DNA from: a virus
IMG/VR virus record: IMGVR_UViG_3300044974_000239
Coordinates: 1-50,669 of that record
DNA length: 50,669 bases
Direction: 5' to 3' (one strand)
Shown: positions 14,031 through 19,883 of the stretch, piece after piece
How positions within the stretch are numbered: position 1 is the stretch's first letter
Layout: every line of letters begins with the position of its first letter
Program-made: the position numbers and the translations under genes
Notes under the pieces: generated by a model
Databases searched by the model: none
Seen by the model: the letters and a program-made list of their open reading frames with translations, nothing else
What the model was told of the DNA's origin: nothing

Positions 14031-14317
14031 TAAAATAACGAATTTAGAAACGGCGCACTATCGCATAGGGGCAACGGCACTGGGGATTTTTTTGTTTTTC
14101 TATATATATTATTATTAGAATAGTATAAATATATATAATACTTTGGCGAATTTTTTTCACTAGACCGATCGGTCTAGTTCTCCCCCTCTCTTTCTTTCTC
14201 TCTATAGTTTTATACTTTTCATGTCTATTCTGATAATACTGCACTTTTCACCCCCGCCAAAACCTAGCAACCACGCCGCCTGACGTGCCATGCGTCAAAT
14301 CCAAATTCGTTATTTTA
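14031..14317. repeat. 15-bp perfect inverted repeat flanking an AT-rich non-coding segment
   Basis: TAAAATAACGAATTT (14031-14045) and its exact reverse complement (14303-14317) bracket 257 bases. Between them lie a roughly 40-base A/T-only-like tract (about 14100-14141), a T-run and the 20-bp palindrome. The arrangement could be the ends of a small non-autonomous element, paired protein sites or a folding origin region. Confidence 0.8.
14159..14178. promoter_or_regulatory. Perfect 20-bp palindrome resembling a TetR-family (NemR-type) operator
   Basis: ACTAGACCGATCGGTCTAGT is a perfect palindrome. Its core TAGACC-N4-GGTCTA is the form reported for operators of NemR, a TetR-family electrophile sensor of Gram-negative bacteria. 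No T-run follows on either strand in the right place, so a terminator is unlikely. No TetR-like gene is visible in this window, so a host regulator would have to bind it. Confidence 0.65.
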
Positions 14318-14352
14318 TCAAGGCACTGTACTCGCTAACATCAGCCTAACCC

Positions 14353-14381
14353 TTGACAAACCGGGCGCTTTACGCTACCTT
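14353..14381 (+). promoter_or_regulatory. Sigma70-like promoter for the 433-residue gene
   Basis: A perfect TTGACA (14353-14358), a 17-base spacer and TACCTT (14376-14381) lie 37 bases before the ATG. The -10 is weak (3 of 6), so an activator or a modified start is possible. Confidence 0.6.
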
Positions 14382-14417
14382 AACCTCTCTTTTCAACATG
14401 AACATCGTAAGGAAAAC

Positions 14418-15719
14418 ATGAACATTGACAACGAAACCCCTGAAAACACGGGTGCTGTGCGTACTCGAACCATCACAATAAATCCCGATTTAGCCCACTC
14501 AGATGCCTTCACTTTGGCCGATTTGTTGTTTCGCTTCTCAGAGTGTGTAATACGTGTTACCTCAAAAGACAGAAAACTAACAAAGGAAAAGCTAATAGAT
14601 AGCGAGACGACGCAAGACCTATGGATACGTTACGAGACAGACACTGGACAAGTCTACGTTAAATCGAGACAGTTCAAGCGCAACTTAGGCAAACCTTTAC
14701 AACAAGACCTTAAAGACTCAACCCAATACATTGGGTACACCAACAAGCACTTCTATGCCGGAACTCCCTATCCAAGTCAACTATGTGCGTGTCACGTTTT
14801 CAATACAAAGATAGCCCCATCGAAAAGAATAGAAGCTTTAGGCCGACCTGCCATACCTGAAGAAAAGATCGCCTCTCACAGAGCCTACCTGATGCGAATG
14901 CACGGGAATGACGGCAGGCTAGTTGATGTGCTGATGAAAGAGTGGGTCAAGGACTACAACCGACCTAAGAGAATCGTCAAGAACAAGCGACCCAAAGCTG
15001 AAAACATTGCAGAGCAAAAGAGAACCACCAAGAAGTTAAAGACAAGAATAGAAGAGCTAGAGGCGTGGAGAAATGACATGCGGTCATGGGCGGGGGAGGT
15101 AAAGAAAGTGCGGAATAGTTTTGAGGTGGGAGGTGTAACAGGTTCTTATGATGAGAATGCAGTTGAGCCGATCACTATTTTTAAACTCCTCGAAGCGTTA
15201 TCCATGCGGATACTAGCCAGCCAGACCCCCACACAAGACAAACCAGAGAAGCAACCACTCGATGCCATCTCTGAGTACATAAAACTCCATAAGCCACAAA
15301 TACGCACCACTATCACACGCTTAACTAAAATCCCCTCCACCCCTCATACCGAAGGCGCTGAACCTGATCCAGACTATCAAACCAAACTTATACCAGCCTT
15401 AGTGACCCTACCCGACTATGACCCGCGTGACCACAAGCTAGAGACTATCGGGCGCTATGTAGAGACAGTGCGGCTGGATGGGAGTGGTAAGAAAAAGACC
15501 TTATACCTGCACACTGTGCCACTGCGTGACTACCTAGAGAAGCACTACCCCAGCCAGACCATAAGGCTCAAACATGACGTGCGCTATACGCACTCGCAGA
15601 ACTTCAAGATTCACTCTCTACCATCAGCCTCCGGCCTCTATTGTGCCGTGTTCGATATGCGTAGAGGGAGAAAACCTACAGAAAACCTCAAGCAAAACAA
15701 TGAGGTAGAAGAAAGTTAG
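14418..15719 (+). CDS. Orphan 433-residue early protein of unknown function
   Basis: A large soluble protein with a TAAGGA site before the ATG. The N-terminal half has MNIDNETPENTGAVRTRTIT, then TLADLLFRFSECVIRVTSKD and a region around residues 120-165. The middle (about 180-235) is a highly basic coiled coil (KRIVKNKRPKAENIAEQK). The C-terminal part holds VETVRLDGSGKKKTLYLHTV and LRDYLEKHYPSQTIRLKHD. No helicase, nuclease, HTH or replication-initiator signature was recognised. It stands alone between its own promoter and another strong promoter, next to the repeat-rich non-coding region, which makes a DNA-binding or replication-initiation role possible. That role is inferred from context only. 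Confidence 0.75.
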   Translation: MNIDNETPENTGAVRTRTITINPDLAHSDAFTLADLLFRFSECVIRVTSKDRKLTKEKLIDSETTQDLWIRYETDTGQVYVKSRQFKRNLGKPLQQDLKDSTQYIGYTNKHFYAGTPYPSQLCACHVFNTKIAPSKRIEALGRPAIPEEKIASHRAYLMRMHGNDGRLVDVLMKEWVKDYNRPKRIVKNKRPKAENIAEQKRTTKKLKTRIEELEAWRNDMRSWAGEVKKVRNSFEVGGVTGSYDENAVEPITIFKLLEALSMRILASQTPTQDKPEKQPLDAISEYIKLHKPQIRTTITRLTKIPSTPHTEGAEPDPDYQTKLIPALVTLPDYDPRDHKLETIGRYVETVRLDGSGKKKTLYLHTVPLRDYLEKHYPSQTIRLKHDVRYTHSQNFKIHSLPSASGLYCAVFDMRRGRKPTENLKQNNEVEES

Positions 15720-15738
15720 AAAAAGTTTTAATTAGGGG

Positions 15739-15766
15739 TTGACACAACCAGACAAACATATACAAT
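15739..15766 (+). promoter_or_regulatory. Strong sigma70-like promoter
   Basis: A perfect TTGACA (15739-15744), a 16-base spacer and TACAAT (15761-15766, 5 of 6). It is the closest match to the sigma70 consensus among the rightward promoters seen. It drives the DUF2591 operon. Confidence 0.85.
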
Positions 15767-15776
15767 ACCACTCAAC

Positions 15777-15793
15777 GCCCCCACTCAGGGGGC
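15777..15793 (+). promoter_or_regulatory. 5'-terminal leader hairpin
   Basis: GCCCCC-ACTCA-GGGGGC forms a perfect 6-bp stem starting about four bases after the predicted transcription start. It is followed by AGGAG and ATG 15812. No T-run follows, so it is not a terminator. Confidence 0.7.
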
Positions 15794-15811
15794 TGCACCA
15801 AGGAGACTACG

Positions 15812-16042
15812 ATGACCACACCGCTACAAAAAATAAAGATCACAACAGGGCTTCATTACACAAGAGTTGGATCAGGCAACATTCCGGTAGAGGCCACCAT
15901 AAAATACGACATAGAGGATGAGCGCTACTACGTAGCCGAGGTGCTAAGCGAGGGTGTAGATATTAAGGACTACGTAGAGCACGACACACTAGCGGAGATT
16001 GCCGAGGACTGGGTACACGACCAGCTGGAGAGAGGACAATGA
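15812..16042 (+). CDS. Small acidic protein
   Basis: A 76-residue acidic protein. The start has an AGGAG site. The C-terminal part DYVEHDTLAEIAEDWVHDQL resembles that of the gene at 17276-17476 (GYLDQRVLDQLAQDWLACEQ), so the two are probably diverged paralogs either side of the DUF2591/HNH locus. It is first after the strong 15739 promoter and coupled to the DUF2591 gene by ATGA. Function unknown. Confidence 0.75.
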   Translation: MTTPLQKIKITTGLHYTRVGSGNIPVEATIKYDIEDERYYVAEVLSEGVDIKDYVEHDTLAEIAEDWVHDQLERGQ

Positions 16043-16383
16043 AAACAAGTGAGTTAAGCGGCCCCGCCCTTGATTGGGCAGTAGCTAAGTTGGAAGGGGT
16101 TGACCTGTTTGAAACGGAAGGCTGGGTCTACCCAGAAGATGGGGGCCGCGCACCCTACAAACCCTCAACCAACTGGTCCCAAGGCGGGCCGATCATTGAG
16201 CGAGAGAAGATAACACTTGTTGTTTATTGGAATGGGCTTTGGGTTGCCGAGCCGGAGGAAGCGCATGAATCGGTTGGTGAAACCCCACTCATCGCAGCCA
16301 TGCGCTGCTATTGTAGTGCTATACTGGGGGACGAAATTGAAACCCCAAAGGAACTACAACCATGCCAGCAGCCAAGTCTTTAG
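16039..16383 (+). CDS. DUF2591 (NinX-like) protein with a rebuilt C-terminus
   Basis: A 114-residue protein with the DUF2591 signature: MKTSELSGPALDWAVAKLEG at the start, then NWSQGGPIIEREKITLVVYW and ETPLIAAMRCYCSAILGDEI near the end. This family includes NinX-like proteins of lambdoid phages and has no firm function. The normal family ending is GDEx-IPEEL. Here the reading frame continues ETPKEL and then eight unrelated residues encoded by the overlapping start of an HNH endonuclease gene. The expected native ending lies immediately downstream of that HNH gene (16858-16896), so this is an intact gene with a recoded tail caused by insertion. Confidence 0.88.
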   Translation: MKTSELSGPALDWAVAKLEGVDLFETEGWVYPEDGGRAPYKPSTNWSQGGPIIEREKITLVVYWNGLWVAEPEEAHESVGETPLIAAMRCYCSAILGDEIETPKELQPCQQPSL

Positions 16384-16865
16384 CAGGACAAGTCTTCGGT
16401 CGCCTTACTGTTATTGAGCAGTACGGTAGCCGCCAAGGGCGTGTTAATTGGTTGTGTCGGTGTGATTGTGGAACGCTGCACGAAGCTGTTAGCCATGCAC
16501 TTACATCAGGGCACACCAAGTCCTGCGGGTGCTTGAAAGACGAGCGCAACACAAGCACTGCCCACACCCACGGACACGCCAGAAGAAAAACAGGATTATC
16601 GCCCACATATCAGTCTTGGCGCGGCATGCGGACACGCTGCACAAACCCTAACGTCAAGTCGTACAAAGACTACGGTGGCCGAGGTATTCAGATATGCGAA
16701 CGCTGGAAAGACTTCGGTAATTTCCTAGCAGATATGGGTGAGCGTCCTGATGGGCGAACATTGGATCGAAAAAACGTGAACGGTGATTACGAGCCAAATA
16801 ATTGCCAGTGGGCAACACGAAAGGAACAAGCAATGAATACGCAGAAAACAAGCAAAATTAGGTGA
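16362..16865 (+). CDS. HNH-type homing endonuclease inserted in the DUF2591 gene
   Basis: A 167-residue free-standing endonuclease. The N-terminal half carries a zinc-binding cluster (CRCDCG about 33-38, then KSCGCLKDE about 53-61). The C-terminal half has the motif YKDYGGRGIQICERWKDFGN, then TLDRKNVNGDYEPNNCQWAT, the phage HNH-like group with the YGGRGI signature. The ATG lies 22 bases before the stop of the DUF2591 gene, in another frame. Its own final codons overlap a leftover copy of the DUF2591 3' end. This matches a mobile endonuclease that invaded the end of the gene and supplied a substitute end. Confidence 0.9.
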   Translation: MPAAKSLAGQVFGRLTVIEQYGSRQGRVNWLCRCDCGTLHEAVSHALTSGHTKSCGCLKDERNTSTAHTHGHARRKTGLSPTYQSWRGMRTRCTNPNVKSYKDYGGRGIQICERWKDFGNFLADMGERPDGRTLDRKNVNGDYEPNNCQWATRKEQAMNTQKTSKIR

Positions 16866-16896
16866 TGAGATAGATATACCGGAGGAACTGAAATGA
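16858..16896 (+). pseudogene. Leftover 3' end of the DUF2591 gene
   Basis: In frame, these codons read LGDEIDIPEELK and TGA, matching the family-typical C-terminus of DUF2591 proteins. The TGA overlaps the ATG of the next gene as ATGA, so this was the original gene end before the HNH gene entered. It no longer connects to a start codon. The upstream copy LGDEIETPKEL differs at many third codon positions. Confidence 0.85.
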
Positions 16897-17279
16897 TTGA
16901 ATACACAGTAAAAGTGTACCCATGCGGCACAAAGGAATGGTATCTGAACGGCAAACTCCATAGAGAAGACGGGCCCGCCGTTGAATGGCCTAGTGGCTCT
17001 AGGTATTGGTATTTGAATGGCAAGCCCCACAGAGAAGACGGTCCTTCGGCTGAATATGTTGATGGTAGCCGCGAGTGGCATTTGAATGGTAAGCGGCACC
17101 GTGAGGATGGGCCTGCTGTTTATTATGCTGATGGTAGGCGCAGATGGTATTTGAACGGTAAAGAATATACCGAAGACGCTTGGGGCCTGATGATTCTCAA
17201 GAAGAAGGTTGCAGCGAAAGAACTCACCGTAGCAGAGATTGAAGAACTGTTGGGGTATCCAGTAAAGGTGGTGAAATGA
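16893..17279 (+). CDS. REDGPA-repeat protein (four repeats)
   Basis: A 128-residue protein made of about four copies of a 22-residue unit containing WYLNGKxHREDGPAVE and a DGSR-type turn, followed by a helical tail (KKKVAAKELTVAEIEELLGY). MORN-like WYxNGKxHREDGPA repeats occur in phage and giant-virus proteins and are thought to form beta-hairpin ladders; the ligand is unknown. The start overlaps the old DUF2591 stop, so it was originally coupled to that gene. A two-repeat relative lies at 21923-22123. Confidence 0.82.
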   Translation: MIEYTVKVYPCGTKEWYLNGKLHREDGPAVEWPSGSRYWYLNGKPHREDGPSAEYVDGSREWHLNGKRHREDGPAVYYADGRRRWYLNGKEYTEDAWGLMILKKKVAAKELTVAEIEELLGYPVKVVK

Positions 17280-17476
17280 AAGCTTTAATCGGGATCGAAG
17301 AGAAGCGGTGCACGGTGCGTTGCGAGATCGTATACGGCGACGTGTATGTGATTTCCGTGCGAGACTGCCGTGATGGCACGGATGTGAGAGGGTATCTTGA
17401 CCAGCGAGTGCTGGACCAATTGGCACAAGACTGGCTAGCTTGTGAGCAGGAGGAGGAGAGGGAGTTGGATTTTTAG
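17276..17476 (+). CDS. Small protein, probable paralog of the 15812 gene
   Basis: A 66-residue protein coupled by ATGA to the repeat protein. RCEIVYGDVYVISVRDCRDG is followed by LDQRVLDQLAQDWLACEQEE, the same order of beta-like segment and final helix as the gene at 15812-16042. Function unknown. Confidence 0.72.
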   Translation: MKALIGIEEKRCTVRCEIVYGDVYVISVRDCRDGTDVRGYLDQRVLDQLAQDWLACEQEEERELDF

Positions 17477-17489
17477 AGGAGGCAGAAGC

Positions 17490-17969
17490 ATGAACATCTT
17501 TGTTTTATCAGAAGACCCACGCATGGCAGCAATAATGATGTGCGATAAACACATAGCGAAGATGATACTTGAATCAGCGCAACTACTATGTACAGCTATT
17601 AACCATAAGGGCGGATGCACGCCATACAAAACGACGCATCTAAATCATCCTTGTGGATTGTGGACACGTGCAAGCCAAGAGAATTTCCACTGGCTAACCG
17701 AACACGCCAAAGAACTGAACAACCAGTACAGAAAACGCTACGACAAACAGGTCAACCACAAAAGTTGGGAGATCATCAAGCAAACAGTGCGAGACAATGC
17801 GGAAATCATCCGCAGCCTACCAGATATAGGCCCCACGCCCTTTGCTCAAGCCATGCCGGAAGAGTTAAGGATCAAGGACAACCCCGTTGCCGCCTACAGA
17901 AATTATTATAAGACCAAGGGCTTCGCCCGATGGGAAAAAAATGTAGCTTGTCCGGCATGGTGGGGATAG
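17490..17969 (+). CDS. Conserved phage protein with CDKH motif
   Basis: The start is ATG 17490 with AGGAGG seven bases upstream; a longer frame from a start at 17442 lacks such a site. The 159-residue protein has MNIFVLSEDPRMAAIMMCDK then HIAKMILESAQLLCTAIN, a central HLNHPCGLWTRASQENFHWL, and a C-terminal AYRNYYKTKGFARWEKNVAC ending in PAWWG. Conserved His, Cys and Trp residues and this layout recur in many phages and large viruses. I recognise the family by pattern but know no established function; an enzyme acting on nucleic acids or nucleotides is possible. Confidence 0.8.
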   Translation: MNIFVLSEDPRMAAIMMCDKHIAKMILESAQLLCTAINHKGGCTPYKTTHLNHPCGLWTRASQENFHWLTEHAKELNNQYRKRYDKQVNHKSWEIIKQTVRDNAEIIRSLPDIGPTPFAQAMPEELRIKDNPVAAYRNYYKTKGFARWEKNVACPAWWG

Positions 17970-18159
17970 AATAAAAAGGGCGTCAGCTGTGAGTGGCCCT
18001 CCATGTGAAATAACCGCAGCAGGTAGTGAGAAGAAATTCTTTGTGGCGATAGAAAGCCGCAAGTCTCCAGCTTCGGCGCTATCCCTCCGGGGTGCAGGTC
18101 AACCCCAACTAACACACGGCAGACTATGTCTGCCTGAACATAGGAGAACGGGTTTCACC
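17970..18159 (+). other. Non-coding leader with hairpins
   Basis: About 190 bases without a credible gene. It contains GGGGT-gcaggtca-ACCCC (18091-18108 region) and a perfect GCAGAC-TAT-GTCTGC hairpin (about 18119-18133) just upstream of an AGGAGAAC ribosome site. I see no convincing promoter in it. Confidence 0.6.
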
Positions 18160-18309
18160 ATGAAAGAAGATGATTACGTTCGATTAGAATTGTTTCTGGA
18201 AGGTATGGAGCGTATAAAAGACTTCTGCGAAGGCGTAGAAGCGTGGATGAGTGAACTGGAGCAGAGGCTAAGCAAACTGGAGGAACGAAGCGATGATGAC
18301 CTTAAATAA
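18160..18309 (+). CDS. Small acidic coiled-coil protein
   Basis: A 49-residue protein from ATG 18160 (AGGAGAAC upstream; longer in-frame starts at 17989 lack support). It reads MKEDDYVRLELFLEGMERIK and then WMSELEQRLSKLEERSDDD, a predicted coiled coil. Its end overlaps the next gene by 17 bases. Function unknown. Confidence 0.68.
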   Translation: MKEDDYVRLELFLEGMERIKDFCEGVEAWMSELEQRLSKLEERSDDDLK

Positions 18310-18547
18310 TTTTCGGGTGCAGGAAGAACTGTTAAAATTAGAAGGTGCGACAATCCATCACACGCCGACGCACACGGTAGTTACACGAGGAGACTACAGC
18401 TGTCATGTCAGCAACATACGCAAAGACGAGAAGGCCCCATCCCACAAGTTTCTGTGGGACGAGAAGAAGAACGGCAAGCCGTTGAGCCCCAAGCATCTTG
18501 TGTTGAGAGCTCAGGTATCTTACGCACTGGGGAAAGCTGATGTATGA
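18293..18547 (+). CDS. Small protein of unknown function
   Basis: An 84-residue basic protein with MTLNNFRVQEELLKLEGATI, then RGDYSCHVSNIRKDEKAPSH and a conserved-looking KFLWDEKKNGKPLSPKHLVL. GGAGG lies nine bases upstream. The start overlaps the previous gene and the end overlaps the MazG-like gene. No domain was recognised. Confidence 0.7.
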   Translation: MMTLNNFRVQEELLKLEGATIHHTPTHTVVTRGDYSCHVSNIRKDEKAPSHKFLWDEKKNGKPLSPKHLVLRAQVSYALGKADV

Positions 18548-18851
18548 CTTTTACGACTTGGAAGACCTTGTATTTGAGTGGGCTAGTGAACGAGGGATCA
18601 TCAAAAATGGCACAGCAATGGCGCAAGCCATCAAGACAACAGAAGAGGTTGCCGAACTACTCAAGGCCCTGAGCAAAAATGATAGAGCAGAAGTGCGAGA
18701 TGCCTATGGTGATATTCTGGTGACTCTTATTATAGGTGCAGCTATTTCAGAAGTGGATTTGGTTGGTTGTTTGAATGATGCCTACGAAACCATCAAGGAC
18801 CGCAAGGGCTATCTCACCCCGGATGGAATTTTTGTAAAGGAAGAAACATGA
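18540..18851 (+). CDS. MazG-like NTP pyrophosphohydrolase, copy 1
   Basis: A 103-residue all-alpha NTP pyrophosphatase. The metal-binding residues are visible as EEVAELLKAL (EExxE, about 36-40) and EVRDAYGDILVTLIIG (ExxD, about 51-55). Such enzymes hydrolyse NTPs or dNTPs to monophosphates; phage versions may balance nucleotide pools or alter host (p)ppGpp-linked signalling. The ending KDRKGYLTPDGIFVKEE is nearly the same as that of the paralog at 22389-22724. It overlaps the preceding gene by eight bases and is coupled to the next by ATGA. Substrate cannot be deduced here. Confidence 0.88.
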   Translation: MYDFYDLEDLVFEWASERGIIKNGTAMAQAIKTTEEVAELLKALSKNDRAEVRDAYGDILVTLIIGAAISEVDLVGCLNDAYETIKDRKGYLTPDGIFVKEET

Positions 18852-19033
18852 GCAGGGATAAGATAACCGAAGCGTTCAACGAGTGGAGGCAGGATGCCAT
18901 GAAGGACTTGAACAATGTGCCGAACCGATGGGAAGCCTTTTTAGCAGGATGGGAGGCAGCAGTAGAGTGGTATGTAGTAGAAAAGCAGGAGGCCACACCC
19001 GAAGAAATCAGAATAAGTAAAGGCGGGACATGA
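18848..19033 (+). CDS. Small phage protein with a WEAFLAGWEAA helix
   Basis: A 61-residue soluble protein; ITEAFNEWRQDAMKDLNNVP is followed by NRWEAFLAGWEAAVEWYVVE. Short phage proteins with AFLAGWxAA helices are common and uncharacterised. ATGA coupling at both ends. Confidence 0.75.
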   Translation: MSRDKITEAFNEWRQDAMKDLNNVPNRWEAFLAGWEAAVEWYVVEKQEATPEEIRISKGGT

Positions 19034-19251
19034 ACGATGAAAAAAAGATTCTGAAGCGCTGGAGTTTTCTATTAAGCGGACAGGTTGTTATAGCCCCAGC
19101 ATTGGATGAAGACGGAGATATAGATTTCATGATAGTTGAATCAGAAGATTATTTTGCCAAGTGCTATAGCCCAGATGATGTGAACAATGCTGTTGATATA
19201 GCCATGTACAAGGCTGAATTTTCTGATGCGCGGTATGAGTTGATTCATTGA
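19030..19251 (+). CDS. Small acidic phage protein
   Basis: A 73-residue acidic protein with LLSGQVVIAPALDEDGDIDF and a C-terminal NNAVDIAMYKAEFSDARYEL. Its end overlaps the -35 of the promoter that serves the next group. No family was recognised. Confidence 0.7.
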   Translation: MNDEKKILKRWSFLLSGQVVIAPALDEDGDIDFMIVESEDYFAKCYSPDDVNNAVDIAMYKAEFSDARYELIH

Positions 19252-19268
19252 ATTGATTTGTGTATAAT
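19240..19268 (+). promoter_or_regulatory. Strong sigma70-like promoter with perfect -10
   Basis: TTGATT (19240-19245), a 17-base spacer and a perfect TATAAT (19263-19268). It would transcribe the HNH endonuclease and thyX genes. Confidence 0.8.
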
Positions 19269-19274
19269 AGACCC

Positions 19275-19397
19275 CAGCTGTAGCAGGCGTGTACGGATGT
19301 GAAGAGTTCTAGTGTAATGGCATCGTGTTTGGTGGTTGGGTTCTCCGTTCCCTCTGCTACCCGCTAGGCGCGGTGCCTCCCTATACTGGAGAAATGT
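19275..19397 (+). other. Structured leader RNA candidate
   Basis: About 123 untranslated bases lie between the promoter and the HNH gene. GTAGCAG (19280-19286) can pair with CTGCTAC (19354-19360) to close a 67-base loop, and AGGC-GCGGT-GCCT forms a hairpin shortly before the GGAG site. I tested the closed element as a tRNA: the T arm lacks a 5-bp stem and the usual loop sequence, so it is not one. Confidence 0.5.
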
Positions 19398-19883
19398 ATG
19401 CTGACTCAAGAAAGATTAAAGGAACTATTATCGTACAATCCTGAGACGGGTGTGTTTGTGTGGAGAACGCGCAGAAGTGGGATTAAGGTAGGGGTTCTTG
19501 TTGGCAGCCCTAATGCAGACGGGTATTTGCGAATAATGGTAGACAAAAAAAGGTATTTATCGCATAGATTGGCTTGGTTTTACATGTATGGGTATTGGCC
19601 CGACAAGCAAATAGACCATATAAATAGAGTGAGAACAGACAATCGAATAGAAAATTTAAGGGAAGCCACCCCACTACAGAACACATGGAATCTAAGCATA
19701 AGGTCATACAACACATCCGGGCTTACAGGAGCAAGCGTACATAAAAAATCTGGTAAATGGATAGCTCAAATATCAATAGCTGGACGTAAAAAACATTTAG
19801 GGTTACACGCTACGGCAGAAGAGGCGCACATTGCCTACTTAGAGGCTAAAGAACAACATCATAAGATAGGAGCAGAGCAATGA
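19398..19883 (+). CDS. HNH homing endonuclease with AP2 domain
   Basis: A 161-residue endonuclease. The N-terminal half gives FVWRTRRSGIKVGVLVGSPN, then YLSHRLAWFYMYGYWPDKQI and DHINRVRTDNRIENLREAT, the HNH core with catalytic His and Asn in the DHINRxRxDNRIxNLR signature. The C-terminal part is an AP2-like DNA-binding domain: SGLTGASVHKKSGKWIAQIS then GRKKHLGLHATAEEAHIAY. It follows a structured leader and is coupled by ATGA to thyX, a common homing target. thyX itself is uninterrupted, so the endonuclease would act as a free-standing intron-less mobile element near its target. Confidence 0.93.
   Translation: MLTQERLKELLSYNPETGVFVWRTRRSGIKVGVLVGSPNADGYLRIMVDKKRYLSHRLAWFYMYGYWPDKQIDHINRVRTDNRIENLREATPLQNTWNLSIRSYNTSGLTGASVHKKSGKWIAQISIAGRKKHLGLHATAEEAHIAYLEAKEQHHKIGAEQ

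Larger units (their letters stand above)
13642..14417. other. Large non-coding region, candidate origin or control locus
   Basis: Nearly 780 bases without a credible gene. It contains two 34-bp direct repeats, short GC-rich inverted repeats (CCGCT-tt-AGCGG near 13883), three AGGGT units (13814-13829), a 15-bp inverted repeat whose arms are 257 bases apart (14031-14045 and 14303-14317), an AT-rich tract, a perfect 20-bp palindrome and a promoter reading into the 433-residue gene. The combination of iterated repeats and an AT-rich stretch fits a replication origin or a complex promoter. This is inference only. Confidence 0.75.

Noticed and set aside
14159-14178. Palindrome as a terminator
   Set aside because: The T-run lies before the hairpin on the plus strand, and A residues follow on the minus strand, so neither orientation fits.
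14044-14244. 66-residue minus-strand frame in the non-coding region
   Set aside because: Low-complexity Lys/Arg/Ile translation of an AT-rich tract and a palindrome, with no ribosome site.
15739-15921. 60-residue plus-strand frame overlapping the 15739 promoter
   Set aside because: Begins within the promoter itself, has no ribosome site, and conflicts with the AGGAG-preceded gene at 15812.
19280-19360. tRNA-like cloverleaf closed by GTAGCAG/CTGCTAC
   Set aside because: No 5-bp T stem, no TTC-type T loop and no convincing anticodon arm; length is also wrong for a normal tRNA.
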